NCBI GenBank assembly: GCA_963402885.1
Contig: OY727097.1
Span: 3,658,001 to 3,722,000, forward strand
DNA from: Antedon bifida
Taxonomy: Eukaryota > Echinodermata > Crinoidea > Comatulida > Antedonidae
Length of the DNA: 64,000 nt
Reading direction: 5' to 3'
Made by a program: the position numbers and the translations under genes. Below, one piece after another: positions 43,623 through 53,300 of the stretch. Position 1 is the first letter of the stretch. The number at the start of each line of letters is the position of its first letter. Below the pieces are notes generated by a model. The model was not told the DNA's origin. It made no database searches and saw only the letters and a list, made by a program, of their open reading frames with translations.

Positions 43623-43721
43623 TGATGATGTCATATCACTACCATATTTAAACATATCACTACCATATTTGGGCACATCACACTTTTTTGTCAAACTAGT
43701 TTAATAGTGTAGACAGAGCTT
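43623..43721. repeat. Family A element, right-half fragment joined to family B
   Basis: Starts directly at 'tgatgatgtcatatcactac' with no left end, abutting the family B right end. Its own right end 'atagtgtagacagagctt' is intact. Two inner units. Confidence 0.8.
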
Positions 43722-44344
43722 AATAGTCTTTGCATGTTTTATTCAGTTTGTGTGCAGTATAATAATATTGAAGTAAACCAAACGTTCATTGAGTTAAATT
43801 TAGTTTGCATGTCCTTTCCTTGCTTCCGTTCGGTCTCACTCAATTGAAGGCGTGCCAACGGAAGAATCGATTCAAATATTGGAAATACAAATATTATTAA
43901 TAGGAAGCTTTTGATCTGCGACGACCTAAGACCTTGCATTGACGCGTTCTCGGTCGTAGCCTTAAAATAACAAACAAACAAAAATGTGAAGAAAAAAATT
44001 GTCGACGAAAATGGCGAGGAAGCACGACATCCCAACTTGTCCACATGGAAATGTAATTGTTTTTTTTCTTAATGATTCCATAACACGTTTCCTAGACAGG
44101 CCTGGTATTGTTTCACTTTATTAGACTTTCGATATCTATGTAATATGAATAGTTACCTATGGGTCATAATTCGTGAAACAAAGGGCAATACATCGTTATA
44201 GTAAACACAATTTTGTCAGCAAACGTTGTTTGTCAATGGCCTACGATTGCACAATGACCTTCACTCATGACGAAACACCTTATCTCAGACAAGCTACTTC
44301 AACAGCTTTCATGAATGTTATGTTGCGAGAACTGTAGAGCTGCG

Positions 44345-47300
44345 ATGGGGGTGTACGAGGCGATCAGTCGGAGATGGTGGTGGGTGATGACATCAATGGC
44401 TGTCTTCATATCTTATGCTATCTTTGGATCATTATTCTCGTATGGTTTGGTTTTTGGAGAGCTTCAAAAGGAATTCAACTCAACTACACTGGTCACTGGT
44501 AACGTATGATAGTATAAGAGCACCAAGGGTCCTTTGTTTTTGTTGTGCTCTCTTAATTCCATCGCTTTGGTTCAAGTCTCTTTGGAGGCAATAACCAGAT
44601 AGTAAACCTAAATAAAGTATAATGGATTTTAGTAGAAGTATTTAATAATATAATGTTAAACTCTGGTAAACTAATTTTATTTCAGTGGAGAATACATAAC
44701 AGTGTAGGCATGTGTAATTAGTTTCCGATATGGAAAGGGGTGATTTATAGAAAAGTAGTAGTCGTCACTCCTGGAAAGGCACCACCGAATTATAACGGTC
44801 CTGTTAGCCTTTAAATAGGCCTATCACCGTTATAACTGGAGGCTACGAATTGTTTAAGGCCGATGTTTTATTGATTAAAGTAGGCTAATATTAATAATTT
44901 ATAGGTAATCACTATTGAAATCATACAAGAAGATAAAGACACAGTAACTAGTAGTATTATCACCTAAAGTTATCTGCGGTGAAAACAATACGCCCAGTAG
45001 GCCTAGTGGTGGATCAATAATAAACAGTTTGTATAAAGTCTAATTCCTCGCTGCTGAAGAGATTGAGTTGCTAGTTCATGTTTTTAAAACAGATATTTAG
45101 GCCTCTAATACATGTACAGTATAAACATGTCATTGAGTCAAGTTTATTTCGTCATTGTTTCCGATGTACATTGTACACTGCCTGTGTGTAGGCTAATTGA
45201 TCGAATTTGTTAGAATCCTCACCCAAGGTCTACTTTAAATGTAATCGCACCTTTAGCCAACTTTAGTCATAGTTCAACATATATTTTTTGTCCCTTCCCT
45301 TTTCGTCCCTCCCTATACAGGCCTATTATAGCCTATACGGTTATTGTAGGCCCTATTGATTTACAGCGATTAAGCCTAGATAGATAGATAAAAAAAATTA
45401 AATAGGTTATATGTGTTATAAATTATTTAATTTTAAATTGCTAGTATAAATATAAGCATACTAACTACAATGTGCTATAGTGTATACTTCTGCAAACTTG
45501 TATACCTAGCCAACTTTGGAAAACTTGTTTTGAGATTTGACAAACTCGAAATTTGTAAACAAAAGTTTTCCAGTGTAGACTAGAAACTAAATAAATCGTT
45601 CAATTATCAATCTATAAATCAGTTTCATCTATGAAGTAAGGGGTACCGTATAATAATGATTTATGTTTTACTGTTTTTAGGTTGGGCGCAGTCAATCGCT
45701 ATGTGTTGTTCGCAAGTTTTTTCGATCCCAGCACAAATGATTGTACCTCGATTCGGAATTTGTAACGTCATTGCATCTGCTACATTTATATGCTCTTTGG
45801 CGTTGTTGCTCACTTCGTTTGTGCCATCAATGGCTTTCCTCTACGTCACGTATGGTTTTTGCTTTGGTATTGCCTCAGCTATTGCGACAAAACCTATGGT
45901 GAAACTAATTTTAGAGTGGGTACCTGTTCAGTATCGGATGAGAGCTACGACCATTGCAACTACTGGTGGAACAATAGGTGAGTTACACACATTGTAATAT
46001 CAGCTCGAATAGGCATAGTACGCTAGGCCTACCCATGGAGTAAATCTTTCTTCACGGGAAATGTTACGATTGCGAGTACTACCATTATGCCTTTCTATTT
46101 CTTCAGCTATTGTATTTACAGTAGTAGACATAGTGCGCTAGACCTACTACTCTACCTACTATATAGAACCTCCACCCTTTCCCACCTTTAAAATATAGGC
46201 CTTTCATATAATTTATCATCTTCATGGGAAATGTTATGATTGCGAGTGCTACAGTATGTGTTGGTAACATAGTACGTTTTGCCTTTCTCTTTCTTCAGGT
46301 GTTTTAACATTAAGTCCTGTCCTAGGATTAATCATCGTACAAGTAGGATGGCGTTGGACTTACAGAATATGTTCAGCTTTAATATTCGTATTCTGGCTGA
46401 TAGCTATACCTTTAATAAAACTAACACCAGAAACAAACCCTATAAACACCCAAACTCAACAGCAAATGAGTATGTCTGAAAAGGAAGAACAGGAAACTAA
46501 ACAAGTTTCTCAACGTGATGTGCTTCGCTTTCCAGAGATGTGGATGTTAGCAGTGACCGTTGCTATCGTAAGCTGTGCTTTTGGATTTACAGCGATAAAC
46601 TTGGTATGATTATGATTTTATAGCTAGCGTAAATCTTTGTTTTTGTTGTCAGAAAAGTGTAATCAAATAACTTGCCCAAAATGGTGTATCACATTATTGA
46701 ATAGTAACAGCAGTAGTCCACCATATTATACTTTAAGCTCTGTCTACACTATCAAACTAGTTCGACAAAAAAGGTGTTATGTGCCGAAATATGGTGGTGA
46801 CATGCCCAAATATGGTAGTTATTTGACCTTATCATGTCCATATATGGGCACATCACGTTTTTTTGTCACATAAAGTTTGTGTAGACATACGGTAGCTTTA
46901 GAGTTACACAGTCCAACATTGTTCTATTTTTTTAGGGTTTAATTGTGAGAGTATTACATCATCTATTTAGTCAGTTAAATATAAATGCATTCACCATTCG
47001 TTTTGTGTGTTGTGTGCAATAGCTCTGTCTACACTATTCAACTTTATGTGACCAAAAAATATGTGCCCATATATGGAAATGATGATGTCATATCACTAAC
47101 ATTATTTGAGCATATCACTACCATATTTGGGCGCATCACACTTTTTTTGTCAAACTAGTTTGATAGTGTTAATAGACGGAGCTTTACACATTTTCCGAAA
47201 CTAAAAAACGAAAACTAAATACTGTAAGACACAAAAAAGAATACACTGCGTCCTCACTGTTGTTATACGACTCAATCTCAAACTTTAATGCAACGTAAGA

Positions 47301-50300
47301 TATGGTACACACGAAACATTAATTTGTATGGTATTTGGTTCGAAATCTGTAAGATATAATAATAATAACTCGCAAATTAAGCAATTGCTATAGCGCCATC
47401 TATATGGAAATCACTCAAGCGTGACGACCGATCTACGCTACAATCAGTACAATCGGACAAAAATGAGTACGCTATAAATAACCAAACTATAGGAATACCG
47501 TCAGCGGTGGTTCTAAACAATGTAACTAACCACATAACACATGAAATATAAACACTATGATTATCAAAATTCTATGTTAATAAATCCAGGTGATCTGTAA
47601 ATATGTCTACGTTAACATGTTATTTCTGTATTCTAGCTATCATTATACAAGTTTGTGTACGTAACATTTACACAAAATGGATGCCAAAGGCGAAAACTAC
47701 ATGCATCCTCATCAACACTTATGCATAAACTAATTATTAAATATTATAACGTTGTTTCTGATTATGATCTAACAATGATTAACTATACTACTACTCACTC
47801 TTGAGCTCTCAATTAACAACCGAAAATTAAACTGTAGTTAACAATAATATGCCGTGTCTCAGAACATCACACACGTGCGTCTATTACTGCTTCTCGTTAC
47901 CTATACTAACATAAAAAATCACAACATAAATATAGAGGGCGTACTTCAATATCCTAAACGATACACTCCCCCACCAAAAACAACACTAAACTTATTGTTC
48001 TTCAATTGGAAGGATTACAACTAATCGTTGCACAGCTCGTTTTAATGTTGTTACTAAACCAGTCTCTGTATGAACTCGAACTTCCACATTCCTCACTCTA
48101 TCATCAGTATTTTGGTATGTTTCTGTTACCCTGCCTAATCTCCATTTACCTCTAACTGCATTACTATCTTGTATCAACACAACGTCACCAGTCTTCACAT
48201 CACGTCTTATGGTATGCCATTTCTGTCTTATAATCAATGAAGGAAAATAATCCCGCGTCCACTTCTTCCAAAACCCATTTACCAAGCATTGTATGAACTT
48301 CAGTCGATCCTTAATGCTTACGTTATCACTCCATGGTTCATCTGGTACCTTTCCAGTAGATCTGCCCAACAATAAATCATTTGGAGACAGATATGACCCA
48401 TCCTGTGGATCTGTAGGATGCTTTCCAATCGGCCTCTCATTTGTTAAATTCGCTACTTCAAACATAACAGTCTGAAGTTCACTGAAGGCAAGCACCTGTC
48501 CACCGATTGCATGACTAAGCGCTTTCTTAATCCCTCTAATCAGACTCTCAGTCACTCCATTCTGCCAGGGAGCATCAGGTGTAGAAAACTTCCACGTTGT
48601 GCCATGGTTCACCCCAAAACTCCTCAACTGTTTGGCTGCTGCACTCAGCTGTGTCCCAGCATCGCTGTATATTTCTTTGGGGTATCCTCGAAGTGAAACA
48701 AACTTTCTGAACACTTGCAGGAACGCGTCTGTACTATAGTCAGTGGCTATGTCGATGTAGACTGCTCTCGTCACAAAACAATTAAAAACTACACCGTATG
48801 CCTTTCCTCGAGCTCGCTTGTTAACTTCACCTCTTGTTGTGAATGGCCCAAATAAATCAACCCCTATATACATCCATGGTGGTGATGGTTTCAGTCGAGT
48901 AATTGGTAACGGTCCCATTTTCTGAGCTGCAGTGTTTTTCTCAAACCGCCTACAAGTTACACAATGGTACTTAATGCTTTTGACCATTCTCTGTACGTCA
49001 ATTATCCAGTATTTCGATCGAATCTTGGCAACGGTTGACTGCACTCCCAAATGCCCTTTACTATGGATTTCTTTAGCGTATAGTTTCGTAAAAGCGTTAT
49101 CGTATGGCAACAAAGGTACTTCTTGCTTATTGTAGCTGAAATGTACGTTTCGACTTATCCTTTCTCCCACAACAATTACTCCATCTTCACGAATCTTAGG
49201 CCCCAAACGAGCGTATGTCTTGTCAAATTTAGTTTTATCTTTGGATAATAGCTTTATCATTATTTTCTGCGATTCCTTTATCCAGAAATGTTCCGCACCT
49301 TTAGTATCCTTGACCTCGATCTCTTCTAATATACTCTTTAGTCTCCTTTTCTCATACACTTTGAGAACTCTGGCAGTCACCCTTAACAACTTCTGATACT
49401 TGCTCTGCCGTCTAATTATTCTATCAGCTAATGAGTCTTCCTCTTCGATGTTCACTGCCATGACTATCTTCACTCGTTCTGGAAGGATCTTTATATTACA
49501 ACTTTGTTCAATTGGCCAATTCTCAACTGGCTGTCGCAAAAACTCTGGTCCCCTTTGCCACTCACTATTTGGCCCAATCTGGGATGGATTCATCCCTCGT
49601 GTGATTGCGTCCGCTATATTAACCTCTCCTTTACACCACCACCAATCTTGAGGTTCCGTGTCTTGTTGTATCTCCCCGATCCTCGTGGCGGCAAATGTTT
49701 TGAACCCATAGCTTTGTTTTTGTACCATGGCTCGTACAATCTCGCTGTCTACAATATAAAAAACTTGGTCAAACTTAATTCTCGTCTCATTTATGATATA
49801 TTGTGCCAATCTCTTACTCATCACCGCTGCACTTAGCTCCAATCGCACCACGCTAATAATCTCTATTGGAGCAACCCTGCTTTTACTGGCAACGATTTGA
49901 GATGAAAATTGTCCGTCCCACTGTTCGTAACGGACGTATGCCACTGCGCCTAACGCTTTCTCGGACGCATCTGAAAACATAATCAAACTTGGTAATATGC
50001 CCGGCTTTGCATCCAACGGTTTAACGCATCTCCTAAATTCGACGCTTGATGTTGTACTTAAATCTTCAAATAAATCTATCCACTCCGCTCTCTCACTCAT
50101 GTTTATAGCTTCATCCCACTCTAATTTAGCTCCCCACAGCTTTCGAAGTAGAATCTTTGCCCTCACGGTGATTGGAGTTATCAACCCCAAAGGATCATAC
50201 ACAGAATTGATTTTGCTTAGGCATATACGTTTGGTTAACACTTCTGGTATCTCCTTGAAAGTACCAACGTTGTCAGTGAACGCAAGAACGTCATCACCTG

Positions 50301-53300
50301 GTTTCCAACTGATTCCTAACACCTTCTCTTCCTTTGGATTCCATGTTTCTTCAAGCTTTTCTCTTCCCGAGAATATCCAATGCTTTATGGCGAAATTTCC
50401 TGGCTGTATTAATTTCTCTATTTCTTCCGCTCGTTGCCTTGCTTTCTTTGCGGATTCTTCACACTCCAGAATGTCATCCACATAAACATTGTTTAAAACT
50501 GTCTCTGCGGCTTCAGGTGTTGACAGTTTCCCTGCTTCTGCCGTTTTCCTCAAAGCCACTGTTGCTATGGTGGCAGATGGACGGTCTCCAAAATTTACAG
50601 CAGTCACGCAATAGGTTTTTGGTAGGGTATTCTGGTTCAAATCTCTCCAGAGAAACCGATGACAGTGCTGGTCCAGCTGGGTGATAGCAACACTATGATA
50701 CATCTTTCTTATGTCACCTACCAGTGCATGAGGTTTTTCTCTGAATCTCAGTAGAACAGCTAACAAGTCATTAACAAGGTCGGGTCCTTTGGCCCAATAG
50801 TCGTTAAGAACATGTCCCTTGTAGGCCGCACTGCTATTAAAGACGATTCGCACTGGGGTGCTGGAACTATCAGGCTTTTCTACTGCATGGTGAGAAATAT
50901 AATGTATTGGTCCTTTGTATTCTTGCAATTCCGTTTCCTTTATTTCTCTCGCCACCCCTCGTTTCAACATATCTGCTATTTGCTCTTCGTATATCCTTTT
51001 CTTTGCTGAGTCTTTCATTAATCTTTTCTCTAGCGCTGCTAACTTCGCCACCGCCACCTTTTTGTTATCTGGTAGATTGTTTGGGTCTTTGATCCAAGGG
51101 TACCTCGCGGTCCATTTACCTGCTTCATACAGTAAGTTGTCTTCTATCAACTTTAATTCACGTTCTTCTTTCAAAGTGTACTTCTGCGCTCCACTGGGGC
51201 ATTTGCCGCATCGACACGAACCACATTTAGGCTGACAGTTAACCCCCATACTTTCTATCGTCATAAAGTCGTCAAAGGACGTTGTCTTAACATAGTTCAC
51301 TAGTATTCCTGCCCCTTCTTCCCATTCGATAGAAGGATGAGACCCTCCAATACACTGACCAAACTGGTTTTTCAGTAGAACTAGATGACCACATGCCTTG
51401 ATCTTCGTCGGATGGTAACCAGCATACTCGTATCCAATTAACAAGTCGACCTCTCCAGTTGGTCTCTTGACCTGCTCAGGATATACATTAAGTATTTTGG
51501 CGAGGTTTCCTAAGTTCTGATTGCCAATTTTTGCCGTTATCTTCGGGATCCCATAGGCTTCTACTGCAACACAGTTTCCCATATTATCATTCAGTAATAT
51601 TTTATATTTCATGCTGTCGATGCATTCGGTTTGCCCGCCTACTTTGTTCATGCTTATTTTCACTGGCCTTCCCTTTGCCTTTATGCGTTTGGCCGCATCA
51701 TGTGTGATTAGTGACGCTGTCGCACAACTATCCCAAAGAGTGTTGAGCTCGTTCTTGCCGCTCCTCACTTTCATCAATTGTAACAAACAAGGGTCAGATT
51801 TCATCTGTAAGCTATTTTCAAGGGACGACACTGTCGAAATTGGTTCTGTGTTCTGAGTCTGCTGATGTAACAGCTTGTGATGAAGTCTCCTGCAACCATC
51901 CGTATCGCATTGCTTCTTCCCTTTACACTTAGCAATGATATGGCCGGCTGTTAGGCAGCAGAAACATGCTCGGTTTTCTTTCAAGATGTTCAGCCTCTCA
52001 TCCACAGATTTGTTCAAGAAGGTTCGACAATTCTTGGTTTCGTGTTGACTTTCTTTGTGTAGAAGGCACTTTGGTCTGCTAGATATTTCTACCATGTGCA
52101 TCGATGCGGCTGCTTTGGTGGGTTGGTTTGTCCGTATTGCCCCCATTGCATATTCTACACTTCTTCTTTCTCTTGTCAGAAATTTCAGTAGTTCTGGGAA
52201 TCTATCAGTTTTATCGACACCGTTGGCTTCTTCATGCATATGTCGGACCCATCTTCCAAACACTGATGGTGGTAGTTTCTTTTCTATCTCTCCCACCACC
52301 TTGGAATTCGATATTTCTCTTTCTAGTCCTGCTCTTTTCAGGTCGTGATAACTTGCTTCCACTTTGTCGATATATGTCACTAGTTTGTTATCTTCGCCAT
52401 CTTTAATTTCTCGTTTCTGTTCTAACTCACTTACAATTGTATCTACCAATTTCACTTTGTCGCCGTATCTCTCGTCAAGCCTTTCCCACATTAAATCAAT
52501 ATTATCTTCAACTGGTCCCAGAATTTTTAGCGGTGCTTGCCCTAGAGTTTGCCTCAAGGCAAACGACAATTGTTTAGGATGTGTCACAGGAATCACGAAA
52601 GTTTTGAAGTCCTCCTTAAATCTAGCGTATCTTCTAACGTTACCTTCAAATCTAGGCAAATCCATCTTTTTTAGTTGCAGTGTTGATCGCTTTTCCTTTG
52701 GATCTCGTTCATCTTCCTGAACTTTCACTGGTGGGTTTACGTTAGCTTTATATTTGATAACACCACGACGGACGTCGTTGAATCTGTTCTGTACCTCTTC
52801 TATCCATGCTGCTTGTTCAGCATCTTCTGGATCTTCTATTTTCATTTGAATCTCTACATGTAAGTCTTGGATTTTCTTCCAGATCTCAGTCATATCTACA
52901 ATCAGAATCTCTAGATATTCTACCGGACTGGACTCTTCCATTGCTTGCTGTATTGTCTTTATGACTCTGGTCATAGCACCTTTCTGCACACTACGTCTTC
53001 TTTTTATCTCATCCATTTCAATGGATTGTAGTAAAGATACGAATTTCGAATGTAAGACACAAAAAAGAATACACTGCGTCCTCACTGTTGTTATACGACT
53101 CAATCTCAAACTTTAATGCAACGTAAGATATGGTACACACGAAACATTAATTTGTATGGTATTTGGTTCGAAATCTGTAAGATATAATAATAATAACTCG
53201 CAAATTAAGCAATTGCTATAGCGCCATCTATATGGAAATCACTCAAGCGTGACGACCGATCTACGCTACAATCAGTACAATCAATCGGACAAAAATGAGT

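Larger units (their letters stand above)
43161..44344. other. Spacer between transporter copies 2 and 3
   Basis: Holds a family B copy fused to a family A fragment, then the duplicated upstream block 43737-44060, presumably including the promoter of copy 3. No coding region is supported. Confidence 0.65.

Noticed and set aside
48293-52720. Many + strand open frames of 60-162 codons
   Set aside because: Shadows of the antisense BEL/Pao gag-pol frame.
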